Shown: positions 7,643-18,167, numbered from the stretch's first letter. The stretch is DNA of 64,000 nt from Acidobacteriota bacterium (GCA_019639175.1 JAHBSK010000003.1:434001-498000), one strand, 5' to 3'. Notes: generated from the sequence alone by a model not told the origin. Numbers and translations are program-made.

Positions 7643-8635
7643 CTATGCCTTTGCGAGGCATTGAGCATCGTCGCCCGGCATTTGGGAAAAATGAACGTCC
7701 TCATCCGATTCACCGGTATCGGCCCTGCCTTTGTTTGACGTGATCAATACCACAGATCCGACCACTATCGCCGTGCCGACAAGCATTACGGCGTTCATTT
7801 CCTCGCCCGCTATCAGCCAGCCCAGCAGGACAGCGATCATCGGGTTGACATAAGCGTACGTTGACATGATCGCCGGTGTCGTATTTGTCATCAGCCAACT
7901 GTATGCCGTGAACGCCACCACTGCGCCGAACACTATCAGATAGCCCAGCGCCAGCCACGAGTTGAACGAGATTGCCGCAATGTCGAACGTTGCCCATTCG
8001 CCGGTGATCGTGCCGAACAGAAGCATCAAAGCGCCGCCGCACAACATCTGCATTCCGGCGCCCTGGAGCGTTGACGGAACTGTCGGAGCTTTGGCTCCGT
8101 ACAGAGATCCGACCGACCAGCCAATGGCCGCCGCCATCATAAAGCCGATCCCGTAAACGCCGGAATAACCGTCAGCCGAGCCATTGCCGTTCTGTCCCAT
8201 CACCAGTAAGGCGACGCCGAAAAAGCCCAACCCAAGACCCAAAGCGACTTTGGTTCCCGGACGGCCTGTTCCCATAAATGCCCAGCCGATCATGACCATC
8301 CAGAGCGGCACGGTCGCCAGCAGCAACGCCGTGAGGCTGGAGGAAATATAATGCTGGCCAACGACCACCGCTCCGTTGCCGACGCCCAAAAGCAGAAAGC
8401 CAAGTATCAGGCTCGAACGCCAGTGTGACACACGGGGCCTTGTGTATCCCTTTGAAAAGAATGAGAGCAGATAGATAAAGCTGCCGGCGACAACGAACCG
8501 CGTACCCGCCATCAAAAATGACGGCATGGTTTCAATGGCAAATTTTATTGCCAGATATGTCGATCCCCAAATGATATAGACCAGCACCAGTGCTGTGATC
8601 AGCTTTGCCAAATTTCCAGATGATCGTTTTATCAT
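7643..8635 (-). CDS. EamA-family (DMT) transporter
   Basis: This is a 330-residue, ten-helix inner-membrane permease of the drug/metabolite transporter superfamily with two EamA repeats. The typical IIWGSTYLAIKFA opening helix is at the N terminus and TAYSWLMTNTTPA in the second half. The chosen ATG at 8635 follows a good GGGAAGG ribosome-binding site. An in-frame ATG at 8695 would overlap the Lrp gene and adds only polar residues. The gene is 25 bp downstream of an Lrp/AsnC regulator, an arrangement typical of amino-acid exporters. Export of an amino acid or related metabolite is therefore inferred. Confidence 0.88.
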   Translation of the reverse strand: MIKRSSGNLAKLITALVLVYIIWGSTYLAIKFAIETMPSFLMAGTRFVVAGSFIYLLSFFSKGYTRPRVSHWRSSLILGFLLLGVGNGAVVVGQHYISSSLTALLLATVPLWMVMIGWAFMGTGRPGTKVALGLGLGFFGVALLVMGQNGNGSADGYSGVYGIGFMMAAAIGWSVGSLYGAKAPTVPSTLQGAGMQMLCGGALMLLFGTITGEWATFDIAAISFNSWLALGYLIVFGAVVAFTAYSWLMTNTTPAIMSTYAYVNPMIAVLLGWLIAGEEMNAVMLVGTAIVVGSVVLITSNKGRADTGESDEDVHFSQMPGDDAQCLAKA

Positions 8636-8660
8636 TTCAAACCTTCCCCCATTTGCGTGC

Positions 8661-9140
8661 CTATCGCTTTTTCCGTTTTTTCTTCGGCTCCTCAATGTCT
8701 ATTGCGAGCGCCGAGGTCTCTTTTATCGTTTGCAGCACCACGGTCGTGCGTGTCCCGATAACATTGGGTATCGCCCTCAGCTCCTCACGAAGCAGGCGTG
8801 CCAGATCGTCCGGATCCTTTGTCCGCACTTTCAGCAAATAAGAATCGTCACCCGCCACATCGTGTATTTCCAAAACTTCAGGCAGCTTTGCCAGTTCCCG
8901 TTCCGTTATCTCAAGGCAATCGGTCGTACGGACGAACACGAACGCCAAAAGCCCGAGGCCGATCTCTTTAGGTTCTATCCGCGTCTCATAATTTTTTATG
9001 ACGCCATTCTCCGAAAGTTTCCGCATTCTTTCCAGGATGGCGGAAGGAGCAAGTCCGACCTGCCGCGCGATCTCTGCGTTGGAGATACGGGCGTTTGACT
9101 GAAGAATATACAGAATTTGTTTGTCAATCTTGTCAATCAT
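8661..9140 (-). CDS. Lrp/AsnC-family transcriptional regulator
   Basis: This is a 159-residue regulator. The N-terminal winged helix (residues 1-60, MIDKIDKQILYILQSNARISNAEIARQVG-type text) is followed by the RAM/AsnC ligand-binding domain (about 70-150), ending in a basic KKKRKKR tail. These proteins form octamers that sense amino acids and control transport and catabolic genes. It heads a minus-strand operon with the EamA transporter and is divergent from the aldehyde dehydrogenase operon, so the spacer 9141-9278 may hold sites for both. A TATTTA hexamer (9146-9151) lies 5 nt before the ATG, with no Shine-Dalgarno sequence. Confidence 0.92.
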   Translation of the reverse strand: MIDKIDKQILYILQSNARISNAEIARQVGLAPSAILERMRKLSENGVIKNYETRIEPKEIGLGLLAFVFVRTTDCLEITERELAKLPEVLEIHDVAGDDSYLLKVRTKDPDDLARLLREELRAIPNVIGTRTTVVLQTIKETSALAIDIEEPKKKRKKR

Positions 9141-9278
9141 TCATATAAATACGTCATTTACCGACGATATGCCTCTCATTGACGAGCATACAAGTTGTGG
9201 TGATAAAGGTCAACCCCTATTTCTTTACCTATGTGACAACGGTGAAATCGGTATAGAATAGTGCAGGCCCAAAGAGCG

Positions 9279-10883
9279 ATGACCACAGTAAAAATGCAGG
9301 AAGATCACATCATTTCCGTCGATCCCGCAACGGGAGATGCCATCGGCACCGTACCGAACTGTTCGGACGACGAGGTGCTCGCGGCGGTCGAGCGGTCGCG
9401 TGTGGCTTTCTTAAAATGGAAACGAACATCCTTCGCCGAGCGCAAGGCTTTCGTGATGAGCGCCAGAGAAGTAATACTTGGAGATCTGGACGGCATAGCG
9501 TCTCTTATCTCACGCGAAACGGGAAAGCCCGTGGCGGAAGCTCTGGCGATGGAGATCGCTCCGGTTCTGGACCTGATGCAATGGATCGCACGCGGAGCGG
9601 AAAAGATGCTTCGGCCACAAAGGATCGGCCTCGGGCTTTACAGCCTGATGGGGCGTTCGTCCATGATCGTCTATCAGCCGCTTGGTGTTGTCGGCATCAT
9701 TCCGGCGTGGAATTATCCTTTTTCGATACCGCTTGGCGAAGCGGCGATGGCGCTGATGGCCGGAAACACGGTCATCATAAAACCTTCCGAATTGACGCCG
9801 CTCACGGGACTGAAGATCGGCGAGATATTTGAAAAAGCCGGACTGCCGCCGGATGTCGTTCAGATCGTTACCGGCGGCGGTTTGGCAGGCTCTGCTCTGG
9901 TAAAAGCCGCTCCGGACAAGATAATGTTCACCGGATCGGTCGCCACGGGAAAAAAGATACTTGCTGACGCTGCCGAAAAGATGACACCAGCCGTTCTGGA
10001 ACTTGGCGGCAAGGACGCGATGATCGTTTTTGACAACGCTAATATCGAGCTGGCGGCCGAGGCGGCCGTTTGGGCCGCATTTGCCAACAGCGGCCAGTCA
10101 TGCTGTTCGGTCGAAAGGCTCTATGTTCAGAAAGGTGTCGCCGAAAAGCTCACAGAAAAGATAATCGAAAAGACCGAAGCGCTGAAACAGGGCGTAGGCA
10201 CAGACCCGGATGTTTCCGTCAGCGCGATGTCATCGGAAAAACAAATAGCGATCGTGGAAGATCATGTGGATGCATTTCGTAAAGCCGGTGCTAAAATAAT
10301 GACCGGCGGCCAACGGAACGGCTCACTGGCGGGACTGTCCTCCGGCGGGGATCTTTTTTACGAACCGACGGTTATCACCGGGGCGAACAACAAAATGCGT
10401 CCGATGCAGGAAGAGACCTTTGGCCCGACGCTGCCGATAGCGGTTTTTGACAACGAGGAAGAAGCCGTCGCGATGGCGAACGACAGCGAGTTCGGCCTGA
10501 CGGCGAGCGTCTGGACCGGAGACCGTTCACGCGGTCGCCGGGTCGCCGAACGGATTGAGGCTGGAACCGTTTGCATCAACGAAGTAATGTACACTCATGG
10601 CATAGGCCGGACGCCGTGGGGCGGTTTCAAGAACAGCGGCCGCGGGCGCACACACGGCAAGGAAGGCCTGATGGAACTGGTGCAGCCGCAGCACATTCAC
10701 ACAAACCGCTTGCCATTCTTGCCCAACGCATGGTGGCTGCCTTATTCCTCTTCAGCGGGCAGTTTGTTTCACGACCTTGCCACAAAATTTGCATCGGGTT
10801 CGCTGCTGAGAACATCGCTTATGCTGCCAAAGCTGATGCGCAGAACCAGAGAACTTTTAAAACTAAGAAAAGGAAAAAAATGA
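9279..10883 (+). CDS. NAD(P)-dependent aldehyde dehydrogenase
   Basis: This is a 534-residue aldehyde dehydrogenase of the broad ALDH superfamily, oxidising an aldehyde to the acid. Visible motifs are the cofactor loop FTGSVATGKKI, the general-base glutamate E241 in ELGGKDAM, the nucleophile C275 in NSGQSCCSV, and the EETFGPTLPI block. A C-terminal extension of about 70 residues with aromatic and basic segments exceeds the usual 480-500 residues and may bind membrane. The ATG at 9279 is preferred because a TAGAAT -10 (9254-9259) nearly abuts the GTG at 9261. It overlaps the next gene by 4 bp. Substrate is not determinable. Confidence 0.9.
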   Translation: MTTVKMQEDHIISVDPATGDAIGTVPNCSDDEVLAAVERSRVAFLKWKRTSFAERKAFVMSAREVILGDLDGIASLISRETGKPVAEALAMEIAPVLDLMQWIARGAEKMLRPQRIGLGLYSLMGRSSMIVYQPLGVVGIIPAWNYPFSIPLGEAAMALMAGNTVIIKPSELTPLTGLKIGEIFEKAGLPPDVVQIVTGGGLAGSALVKAAPDKIMFTGSVATGKKILADAAEKMTPAVLELGGKDAMIVFDNANIELAAEAAVWAAFANSGQSCCSVERLYVQKGVAEKLTEKIIEKTEALKQGVGTDPDVSVSAMSSEKQIAIVEDHVDAFRKAGAKIMTGGQRNGSLAGLSSGGDLFYEPTVITGANNKMRPMQEETFGPTLPIAVFDNEEEAVAMANDSEFGLTASVWTGDRSRGRRVAERIEAGTVCINEVMYTHGIGRTPWGGFKNSGRGRTHGKEGLMELVQPQHIHTNRLPFLPNAWWLPYSSSAGSLFHDLATKFASGSLLRTSLMLPKLMRRTRELLKLRKGKK

Positions 10884-11293
10884 AAAACAAAACATCACTC
10901 GCGGCCCTATTCTTTGTCCTTATTGCGGTTTTGGCATGTTCGACCGGCGGAACCGAGAAAGCAGGTGAAGCGGTCGAGATCTTTCACCAGAGATTCAATG
11001 AAGGCCGGTTTGCCGTCATATATAAGGACGCTTCGGCTGAATTTAAGGATGCAACGGCCGCAGGCCAGTTGGAAAATATTCTGGAACAGGTGAAGGATCG
11101 GCTTGGCAGTGTGCAGTCCGCAAAGCAAACCTCCTGGAAGCACAGAAAGAACACCGCCGGAGACATCGTCACGCTGAACTATGACGTGGAATTTGCGAAT
11201 GGTTCGGGAACCGAAGAATTTATGTACAAGATAGTTGACGAACAGGCACTGCTGTTTAACTACAAGGTAAATTCTCCGCTGCTTGAAGATTAG
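10880..11293 (+). CDS. Small lipoprotein, DUF4019/DUF3887-like
   Basis: This is a 137-residue lipoprotein. The signal ends in a lipobox VLAC with C20 as the lipidated cysteine, giving a short mature domain. The domain text (FHQRFNEGRFAVIYKDAS ... VTLNYDVEFANGSGTEEF) resembles small NTF2-like DUF4019/DUF3887 periplasmic domains. The ATG overlaps the aldehyde dehydrogenase stop (ATGA), so translation is probably coupled. A longer in-frame extension upstream has no coding features and is discarded. Function is unknown. Confidence 0.8.
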   Translation: MKNKTSLAALFFVLIAVLACSTGGTEKAGEAVEIFHQRFNEGRFAVIYKDASAEFKDATAAGQLENILEQVKDRLGSVQSAKQTSWKHRKNTAGDIVTLNYDVEFANGSGTEEFMYKIVDEQALLFNYKVNSPLLED

Positions 11294-11327
11294 GAACGCT
11301 TTTGTTCGTCACCGTAAACCTCTGAAG

Positions 11328-12128
11328 ATGAAGAAGCGGCGAAGAGAAGAACTGATAGAAAAGATCAAGAACGGCATCGCCATGCCTCGTTTGCAGATCT
11401 CCGTCATTTTGGCGATAACCGCTCTGGTCGGCTTCGTCACCTCGTTCATTTTGTTGAAAACGGGCGTGACCTCAATGGCGTTGCGTTATCCGCTGGCGGT
11501 ATTCGCGGCATACATCGGATTTCTGATGCTGCTCCGTGTTTGGCTGTGGTGGCAGTCGGACGAACCCGCCGGATCTTTTGACGTCGGGAATGTGGTGATC
11601 TCCGACATCAGCGTGCCGGACATCGGCAGCGGTGATGCGGCATCGCATGCGGTATTTGGCGGAGGAGGCGATTTTGCGGGCGGCGGTTCCGGCGGCGATT
11701 GGTCAGGCGGTGATGTGCCAAAACCTGTTCCGGTTGCGTTCGCTTCACATCCGGCACCGACGGCAGCACCTCTTTCATCGGCTTCTTCTTCATCGTCTGG
11801 GAGCTGGGGCATCGATTTTGATCTGGATGACGGCATCGCTCTGGTGATCGTGCTGGTCGTGCTGGTGCTTGTACTCAGCGCGCTTATATATGTCGTATGG
11901 ATAGCGCCGGTGCTTCTTGCCGAATTGATGATCGACGCTGCACTGGTCGGCGGGCTTTACGGCTCGGTCAAGGGTGTTCAGAGGACACATTGGCTGTTGA
12001 CGGCGCTTCGCAAAACAGCCATTCCGGCCGCGATAGTCGCGATACTTTTTGTCATCGCCGGCGTTGCCATGGAAGCGGCAAACCCCGAAGCGGCCACGAT
12101 AGGACAGTTCCTGCGCGGACTTGAGTAG
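11328..12128 (+). CDS. Membrane protein with Gly-rich central region
   Basis: This is a 266-residue protein. Two N-terminal transmembrane helices follow a basic cytoplasmic head (MKKRRREELIEK). A glycine-rich, low-complexity loop comes next (about residues 115-140, GGGGDFAGGGSGG-type), then a Ser-rich stretch and at least two C-terminal helices. The architecture resembles TPM/YgcG-associated or DUF-type membrane proteins, but I do not recognise a family. The ATG at 11328 removes an arginine-rich extension that overlaps the preceding gene. It sits third in the dehydrogenase operon, 20 bp before the dioxygenase gene. Confidence 0.7.
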   Translation: MKKRRREELIEKIKNGIAMPRLQISVILAITALVGFVTSFILLKTGVTSMALRYPLAVFAAYIGFLMLLRVWLWWQSDEPAGSFDVGNVVISDISVPDIGSGDAASHAVFGGGGDFAGGGSGGDWSGGDVPKPVPVAFASHPAPTAAPLSSASSSSSGSWGIDFDLDDGIALVIVLVVLVLVLSALIYVVWIAPVLLAELMIDAALVGGLYGSVKGVQRTHWLLTALRKTAIPAAIVAILFVIAGVAMEAANPEAATIGQFLRGLE

Positions 12129-12148
12129 GTTTTTGGAGGATAAGGATC

Positions 12149-12934
12149 ATGGAAAGAACTCCGGTTATCTTTTTTGGCCACGGCAGCCCGATGAATGCTC
12201 TGGGCGACAATGCATACACTCGCGGCTGGAACGAGATCGGCCGCTCCATGCAAAAGCCCGACGCCATCCTCTGTGTTTCGGCACACTGGTACATTCCGGC
12301 CGTTGCCGTGACCGCAATGGAAAGCCCGCGAACCATTCATGATTTTGGCGGATTTCCGCAAAAGCTTTATGAGGTGCAATATCCTGCGCCGGGTTCGCCC
12401 GCATTGGCGGACAGGGTTGCCGATCTGCTTAAAGAAAAGGTTGACGTGGTAAGGGATGATCGCCGATGGGGCCTCGATCACGGTACATGGTCGGTGCTGT
12501 GCCACGTTTTTCCGGATGCCGACATTCCGGTCATTCAGCTCTCCCTGAACGAGAACGAACCCGCCGAATATCATTACGAACTGGCGAAAAAGCTGGCACC
12601 GCTGCGTGATGAGAACGTGCTGATCATCGGCAGCGGAAACATCGTTCATAACCTGCACGCATATGCATGGGGAAAACACGATGTCGAGCCGTTTGACTGG
12701 GCAGAGCGTTTTGAGGCGCTTGCCCGCGAGGCGATATTGTCCGGCGACCACGCTCCGCTGATAAACTATCAGGCGCTGGGCCGCGACGCAAAGCTTTCTG
12801 CCCCTACACCTGACCACTATCTGCCGCTGCTCTACGTCCTGGCACTCGCCCGTGAGGATGACGGGATCACCTTTCCGGTTGAGGGATTTGACGGCGGTTC
12901 CATCTCAATGACGACGGTCCTTTTCGGGCAATAA
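12149..12934 (+). CDS. ygiD: Extradiol dioxygenase, YgiD/DODA family
   Basis: This is a 261-residue class III extradiol ring-cleavage dioxygenase of the LigB-like 4,5-DOPA dioxygenase group. Conserved features are the N-terminal FFGHGSPMNAL (H11), the SAHWY motif, the DHGTWSVL block and GSGNIVHNL, which together supply metal ligands and the catalytic histidine. A strong GGAGG ribosome-binding site lies 7-11 nt upstream. It is the last gene of the aldehyde dehydrogenase operon. Ring cleavage followed by aldehyde oxidation would make sense, but the physiological substrate is unknown. Confidence 0.88.
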   Translation: MERTPVIFFGHGSPMNALGDNAYTRGWNEIGRSMQKPDAILCVSAHWYIPAVAVTAMESPRTIHDFGGFPQKLYEVQYPAPGSPALADRVADLLKEKVDVVRDDRRWGLDHGTWSVLCHVFPDADIPVIQLSLNENEPAEYHYELAKKLAPLRDENVLIIGSGNIVHNLHAYAWGKHDVEPFDWAERFEALAREAILSGDHAPLINYQALGRDAKLSAPTPDHYLPLLYVLALAREDDGITFPVEGFDGGSISMTTVLFGQ

Positions 12935-13016
12935 TCGCGTCCACACAGGAGTTTTGCGGACCGTTCACGGCGTTCCGCTAGTTATTTTTGTGCACGTTCT
13001 CAATAACTAAATCCGC

Positions 13017-13044
13017 ATTGAATACTTTACTATTCAATATTTTT
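13017..13044 (+). terminator. Possible AT-rich terminator
   Basis: The hairpin ATTGAAT (13017-13023) / ATTCAAT (13032-13038) is followed by ATTTTTT, about 80 bp after the dioxygenase gene. The stem is weak and AT-rich, so the call is tentative. Confidence 0.4.
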
Positions 13045-13090
13045 TCCAATAAACTCAAATAACCTTATTTTCTCTCTCACTGTATAATGC

Positions 13091-14965
13091 ATGGCAAAAT
13101 CTCATTTACTTAGGCGACTGACGGCCCCGGTCGATCTGACACGGGACCACTTTATCGGCAATCCTGACGCCGAGATCACCCTTGTGGAATACGGCAGCTA
13201 TTCCTGTAAATACTGTCACGCCGCACACGAGGTGATAGCAAATCTGCGGGACAGATTTGGCGACAGGATGCGCTATGTTTTCAGGCAACTGCCCATCAGG
13301 GGAAGCGATTCCGCCCGGCCGGCGGCCGAACTTGCGGAGTTTGCGGCGGAAACAGGCAACAGCTTTTGGCAGGTGCATGATGAACTGATGCATCGCGGCC
13401 CGGATTTCGCAGAAGGTGAACTCGCTGAGGTCGCTGCAAAATTTGGCCTGCGGCCTGACGATCCGGAGTTTGCCGATGCCAAAGCCAGAGCCGAGGCTCG
13501 CGTTGACGAACATAAGGAAAGCGCCCGCTCAAGCGGAGCGCGCGTGACGCCGAGCTTTTTCATAAACGGACGCCGCTACGAAGGAGCGTGGGACGAGAAC
13601 GCCCTGGCCGAGGCAATGCTGGGTTCGCTGGGACACCGCATTCAGAGCGCGGCCCTCGATTTTGTCCGCTGGGGCCCATCCGCCGGGCTTTTGCTGCTGC
13701 TGGCTTCGCTGGCAGCGATCTTTCTGGTCAATACTGAGATGGGGCCGAAATTTGAGGCCTTTTGGCATATCAAGGCCGGTTTTGGCTGGAACGGATCGGG
13801 CTTTTATCTGTCTTTGTTAGACTGGATCAACCACGGCCTGCTTTCGATCTTTTTCCTTGTTGTCGGGCTTGAGATAAAGAAAGAGTTCACGGTCGGCCAC
13901 CTTGCGACACGACGTTCGGCGGCATTGCCGGTCGCGGCGTCGATAGGCGGCATGGTGCTTCCGGCACTGCTATATCTGGCATTTCTGCCGTCCGGCCCGC
14001 TGGCACACGGCTGGGGCGTACCGATAGCAACGGACACTGCCTTTGCCATTGCGCTGATCGTTTTGCTCGGCGACCGCGTTCCGGTCGAGCTTCGCGTTTT
14101 TCTGACGGCGGCGGTCATTGTTGACGATATTATCGCCATTATCGTTGTGGCGGTGTTCTATTCCGGCCACATTAGTTTTGCGTTCATTGCCGCCTCGGCG
14201 ATCGTATGCGTTATCTTGGGCGTACTGAACCGGTGGAATGTTTACAGCCCGCTGCCATACGCTGTCGCCGGCCTGGTATTGTGGTTCTTTTTGCACGAAG
14301 CGGGGCTTCACGCAACGCTGGCCGGCGTCCTGATAGCGATATTGACTCCGACTCGCCCGCCGGGAAATCTGCCCGCGTTGCTGGCTCAGGCGGAGAACGT
14401 TATGTCAGACGAAATGCGGCGTTCCGGCGAGGCTGTGCTGAGGCACGGGCCATCGCATCCGGCAATGGAGGCCTTGGACACCATCTTTGACCGCATTGAA
14501 TCTCCGGCGGACAAGCTGCTCCGCAATTTGGAGCCGTGGTCGAGCTATTTCGTCCTACCGATCTTTGCCCTGGCAAACGCCGGTGTCGCCATAACGGCTG
14601 ACGTTATTTCGGGCCACGCAACGCTGATGGCGGCTATAACGGTCGGCTTGGTGGTCGGAAAACCGGTCGGCATTGTGGCATTCGCTTTCGCGGCAGTGAA
14701 GCTCAAACTGGCAGAAAAACCGCCTGAGTATAACTGGCGGCAAATGGTCGGTGTCGGAGCTCTTGCCGGTATTGGATTCACGATGTCGCTTTTCATCGCC
14801 GGACAGGCATTTCCCGATCCTGACGATTTCGCGGCAGCTAAAATAGCGGTGTTCATCGGTTCAATAATGGCCGGGATCGTCGGTGTGCTGTTCCTCCTGC
14901 CACGGCGTTCGGAGGAAGAAGACGCCGCTGAAGAACACACACAGCCGGAGTGTTCCGCCGCGTAG
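13091..14965 (+). CDS. nhaA: DsbA-like thioredoxin domain fused to NhaA Na+/H+ antiporter
   Basis: This is a 624-residue fusion. Residues about 15-180 form a DsbA/thioredoxin_4 domain with the redox motif C39-K-Y-C42 and a cis-proline at T153-P154. Residues about 185-610 are a full NhaA antiporter with the ion-binding aspartate pair D345-D346 in [11 protein letters not shown] and the [20 protein letters not shown] signature. NhaA exchanges Na+ for H+ to hold cytoplasmic pH. There is no signal peptide, so the thioredoxin domain is probably cytoplasmic. A redox input on antiport is an attractive inference only. TATAAT at 13083-13088 sits unusually close to the ATG, so the true start may be slightly downstream. 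Confidence 0.93.
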   Translation: MAKSHLLRRLTAPVDLTRDHFIGNPDAEITLVEYGSYSCKYCHAAHEVIANLRDRFGDRMRYVFRQLPIRGSDSARPAAELAEFAAETGNSFWQVHDELMHRGPDFAEGELAEVAAKFGLRPDDPEFADAKARAEARVDEHKESARSSGARVTPSFFINGRRYEGAWDENALAEAMLGSLGHRIQSAALDFVRWGPSAGLLLLLASLAAIFLVNTEMGPKFEAFWHIKAGFGWNGSGFYLSLLDWINHGLLSIFFLVVGLEIKKEFTVGHLATRRSAALPVAASIGGMVLPALLYLAFLPSGPLAHGWGVPIATDTAFAIALIVLLGDRVPVELRVFLTAAVIVDDIIAIIVVAVFYSGHISFAFIAASAIVCVILGVLNRWNVYSPLPYAVAGLVLWFFLHEAGLHATLAGVLIAILTPTRPPGNLPALLAQAENVMSDEMRRSGEAVLRHGPSHPAMEALDTIFDRIESPADKLLRNLEPWSSYFVLPIFALANAGVAITADVISGHATLMAAITVGLVVGKPVGIVAFAFAAVKLKLAEKPPEYNWRQMVGVGALAGIGFTMSLFIAGQAFPDPDDFAAAKIAVFIGSIMAGIVGVLFLLPRRSEEEDAAEEHTQPECSAA

Positions 14966-14986
14966 GGACAAGCATTCACCGCAAAA

Positions 14987-15018
14987 GAAAAGCTGCCCGA
15001 TGCGTCAGGCAGCTTTTT
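14987..15018 (+). terminator. Rho-independent terminator after nhaA fusion
   Basis: A stem AAAGCTGCC (14989-14997) / GGCAGCTTT (15008-15016) is followed by TTAT. It separates the antiporter gene from the convergent metalloprotease gene and could act on both strands. Confidence 0.8.
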
Positions 15019-15043
15019 ATGTATGCGGCGTTTCTCCGCCGAA

Positions 15044-17668
15044 CTACGGATTTATTACATAATCCGTCCAGCAGTTGTGCAGATTGTCATACATGTACAT
15101 CTGCTCAAATGACGGCCTTCCGCCCGCTCCTGCCGCCACAGGCGAAACACGCGGAGCGTTGGGATGAAGGATGTCCGCGATCTGGTCGCGAACCGCCTCA
15201 AGGTGAACGCGTGTCGCGGCGTCGGTCGTCTTGGCTATTGCGTCGGCTACCTGAGCATCCAGCGTCCTCAGTTCGGCACGGTAATATCCCTTTTCGTCAC
15301 CGCTTGAGATGAACTGAGCGGCAAACGCGGCGGGAATATTGGCCGGGACCTGTGAGGTCTGGTTTATCTTGGTGTTCGCGATCTCAAGATACGAACGCTG
15401 CAGGTTGCGTCGGTATGCATCGATCACGACAGACGAACCGTTGAGTTCGCTCCAAACGCCGGACCTTACATCCGCCAGCATTTCGGACGGCTGATATGCC
15501 GCTGCACCGTCAATGGCCTGCTGTTCGACCAGCCTGGCGAACCTTGCGCTTGAAAGCAGGTTGTTCAGTACGGCTCGTTGTGCGTTGCGGATACGGTTCA
15601 AACCTCCGACCGGCTCTATGCGGCGAAGTATCTCCTTGTCCAAAGCCCATGTCGGCGTCTGGAAAGCGTTCTGATTAAGGAACCTGACGGCTCCGGCCTG
15701 TCTTGCCTTTACCACCGGCACAAAACGCAGGCCGTCCTGCCCGACGTGCTTCTGACGCGTGTCAAATCCGCCGACGATAGCAGCTACGTGGTTAAGCTCA
15801 AGCGTCCATTGTCCAAGCATCCGGCCATAAAGTTCCGAAAGGTCGGAGTAGGTCTCGCCTTTAACATTTGTTGTCGCCGGAATGAGCATTTTGGAAACGC
15901 GCTGAAGGTTCCTGATGCCCAACTCGGTTGCCCTGACAGCATCGGAATCGCCAACAGCCTCGGTCAGCTCACCCGGATCGGAACCGGCCGAACCGGCAGT
16001 TGAAAAGCGATACCACGGTGTCGTGTCCTGCTCGCGTGCCCAAGCGTCCAGAGTTGCTTTCTCATCGTCAGGAGTTTTGGCGTTCGGTATTGGAGCATAA
16101 CCCCATTTGGTCGCCCAAACGTCATAAGGACCGATACCCGGAACCAATAAGTCGACAGGCATGTTGTCTTCCGGCTGTGCGACATAGTTGAACCTGGAAT
16201 AGTCCATCAGTGTCGAAACGTGGCCGTTTTCCCTGACCCATTTCGGATCGCGGACCTGCTCCACCGTATAGGTCGAGCTTGCCTTCATGTTGTGCTGAAA
16301 ACCAAGCGTGTGACCTACTTCATGAGCGACCACATATTCGACCAGAGTTCCCATCAGCTCATCAGGCATCGGAAGTTTTGCCACGCGCGGATCGAGCGGG
16401 CCGACTTGTGTGAAATACCACGAACGCTGAAGGTTCATGATGTTGTGATACATCTGAATGTCGGATTCCAATATTTCGCCTGTGCGAGGATCGTTGACGT
16501 GCGGCCCCATCGCGTTCTCAATATCAGACGGAAGCCAGCGGATAACGGAATAACGTGCGTCCTCGGGGCTGAAATCGGGGTCTTCCTCCTTGCTCGGGGC
16601 CATCTTGGCAATGATCGCGTTCTTGAATCCGGCCGCCTCAAATGCTTTTTGCCATTTCTCAACGCCGCGCTTGGTGAACGGCACGAGCCACGTCGGCGTC
16701 GCCCGGTCGATGTAATACACGATCGGTTTTACCGGTTCCGAAACGGCCGCGTTCGGGTCCTTCTTTTCCAGTCTCCAGCGTGTGATAAAACGACGCTGAG
16801 CCACTTTATGGTCAGGGCGTCCAAAATCTGAATTGCGAACCGAGAAATATCCGACACGGTCATCATAAAGACGCGGCATCATCGGGTCCTCGGGCAATTT
16901 GACCATGCTGTGGTGAAGCACCACGGTCGCGCTTCCCGGCCTCATGCCGGAAGCTGCGGCTCCGCCGCCCTGACCGCCTCCACCGCCTCCGCCGGGAGTG
17001 GCGACACGTGTGTATGTATGCGTTGCCACGGCCTCGATATTGGTCGGATACGGAGAGATGCGTTCGATATAGGTCCTTGACGCGTCAAGAGCATTGGCGC
17101 TGAGACGCTGTCGGGCGCTCAGCTCAAATATATCGGTCGTGAAGAGCCGCGTGACGTCAATAACCGCGGAGTCGTCCGGGCCGTATGCGGCTACGGGAAA
17201 GCTCATCAGGATCGTTTCATTCTTTGCCGCCTCGACCGCCTCGCTGATAGGCGTGTTAGAATCGGCGACAATGCTGTAGGTCCTTATGCGAAGGTTGATG
17301 GTGTCATTGCGTTTTTCCCAGCGAACGACGCGATTGCCCAGTGCCTGTCCGCCGTAGCCGACGCCCAGCGTGGTGCGGGCTATTTGCGTCACCCACAGAA
17401 ACTCCTTGCCCATCTCGTTCTTTGGTATCTCATAAAAGAACTTGTCCTTTATCTGATGAACCTTGAAAACGCCGTCCTTTGTCTTGGCGTCATCGGTTAT
17501 CACCTTGTCATAAGGCTGCGGGTCCTGTGAGGCTCCCGTGCCGGCTCCTCCGGGTCGCTGGCCTCCTGCAGGCGGACCTGTCGGCGGTCTGTCCTGGGCG
17601 GCAATACCGCCTGCCAGGGCCATGCTGATAATGGCACTGAACAAAAACTTTGATCCGATTCTTCTCAT
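15044..17668 (-). CDS. Secreted zinc-dependent metalloprotease (DUF5117/DUF4953 type)
   Basis: This is an 874-residue exported protein. The signal peptide ends near GGIAAQ, and a Pro/Gly-rich linker follows. A long N-terminal domain (DUF5117-like, with [22 protein letters not shown] text) leads to the zinc motif H449-E450-V-G-H453 within [20 protein letters not shown], the extended HExxHTLGxxHN signature of metzincin-like proteases. The ATG at 17668 follows AGGAG; a longer frame to 17755 adds non-signal sequence. Similar proteins are common in secretion-rich soil bacteria. Substrates are unknown. A 438-bp leader without a gene lies upstream. Confidence 0.9.
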   Translation of the reverse strand: MRRIGSKFLFSAIISMALAGGIAAQDRPPTGPPAGGQRPGGAGTGASQDPQPYDKVITDDAKTKDGVFKVHQIKDKFFYEIPKNEMGKEFLWVTQIARTTLGVGYGGQALGNRVVRWEKRNDTINLRIRTYSIVADSNTPISEAVEAAKNETILMSFPVAAYGPDDSAVIDVTRLFTTDIFELSARQRLSANALDASRTYIERISPYPTNIEAVATHTYTRVATPGGGGGGGQGGGAAASGMRPGSATVVLHHSMVKLPEDPMMPRLYDDRVGYFSVRNSDFGRPDHKVAQRRFITRWRLEKKDPNAAVSEPVKPIVYYIDRATPTWLVPFTKRGVEKWQKAFEAAGFKNAIIAKMAPSKEEDPDFSPEDARYSVIRWLPSDIENAMGPHVNDPRTGEILESDIQMYHNIMNLQRSWYFTQVGPLDPRVAKLPMPDELMGTLVEYVVAHEVGHTLGFQHNMKASSTYTVEQVRDPKWVRENGHVSTLMDYSRFNYVAQPEDNMPVDLLVPGIGPYDVWATKWGYAPIPNAKTPDDEKATLDAWAREQDTTPWYRFSTAGSAGSDPGELTEAVGDSDAVRATELGIRNLQRVSKMLIPATTNVKGETYSDLSELYGRMLGQWTLELNHVAAIVGGFDTRQKHVGQDGLRFVPVVKARQAGAVRFLNQNAFQTPTWALDKEILRRIEPVGGLNRIRNAQRAVLNNLLSSARFARLVEQQAIDGAAAYQPSEMLADVRSGVWSELNGSSVVIDAYRRNLQRSYLEIANTKINQTSQVPANIPAAFAAQFISSGDEKGYYRAELRTLDAQVADAIAKTTDAATRVHLEAVRDQIADILHPNAPRVSPVAAGAGGRPSFEQMYMYDNLHNCWTDYVINP

Positions 17669-18106
17669 TTGATCTTTTTCTCCTAGGATTTTATGGCGAC
17701 GTACCGTTCCCAAAAAAAGAATTTGGCCTAAATGCAATTTGGCCGGTTCATACAAAACCCTGGCAGAGAGCCGATAGATGAAGGTTCTTTCGGAAAAGCG
17801 TGAGGACCTTACTGGAGAATGCCCGCCATCTCGCGCTCCGCTGTTTTATTTCAATTTTTGGATCAGATACAGGTTGGATATTTATAGCATTTACCCAACC
17901 CCTTGCGCAATCGAACTCCGGCCGCCGCTGTTCCATCTACGCAAGGAAAGCGGGCATTGATGCCAGATAATGCGACAGTTGTCTGAAAGCACTACGGAAG
18001 GGGGTGAAAAATGGTTTCATTTCCTGTGGAAATTTTCGACACAAAGGAATTTCACGGCATTTTCCGTTTGTTTTGATCGGTAAATGTTAACGATCAGATC
18101 GAAAAC
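17669..18106. other. Gene-free leader region upstream of the metalloprotease
   Basis: I see no convincing coding region here. The stretch holds a long-range 9-bp inverted repeat, AATGCCCGC (17818-17826) with GCGGGCATT (17950-17958). This encloses a GGTTGG/CCAACC hairpin (about 17872-17900), and a further AAGGTTC/GGACCTT pair lies near 17781-17810. Lying between a terminator and a minus-strand start codon, it may be a structured 5' untranslated region. That is speculative. Confidence 0.35.
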
Positions 18107-18142
18107 AACAAAAAAAGCCCGGCTTATTGCACCGAGCCTTTC
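18107..18142 (-). terminator. Rho-independent terminator
   Basis: On the minus strand, AAGGCTCGG pairs with CCGGGCTT (one bulge, one G-U) and is followed by a run of seven T. It lies about 25 bp after the stop of the hypothetical gene at 18168-18686. Confidence 0.75.
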
Positions 18143-18167
18143 TTGAGATACTGATCCTGGACAGGAT

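Noticed and set aside
17778..17960. 60-codon plus-strand frame in the metalloprotease leader
   Set aside because: There is no ribosome-binding site and no recognisable protein feature. The region is better explained as untranslated leader.
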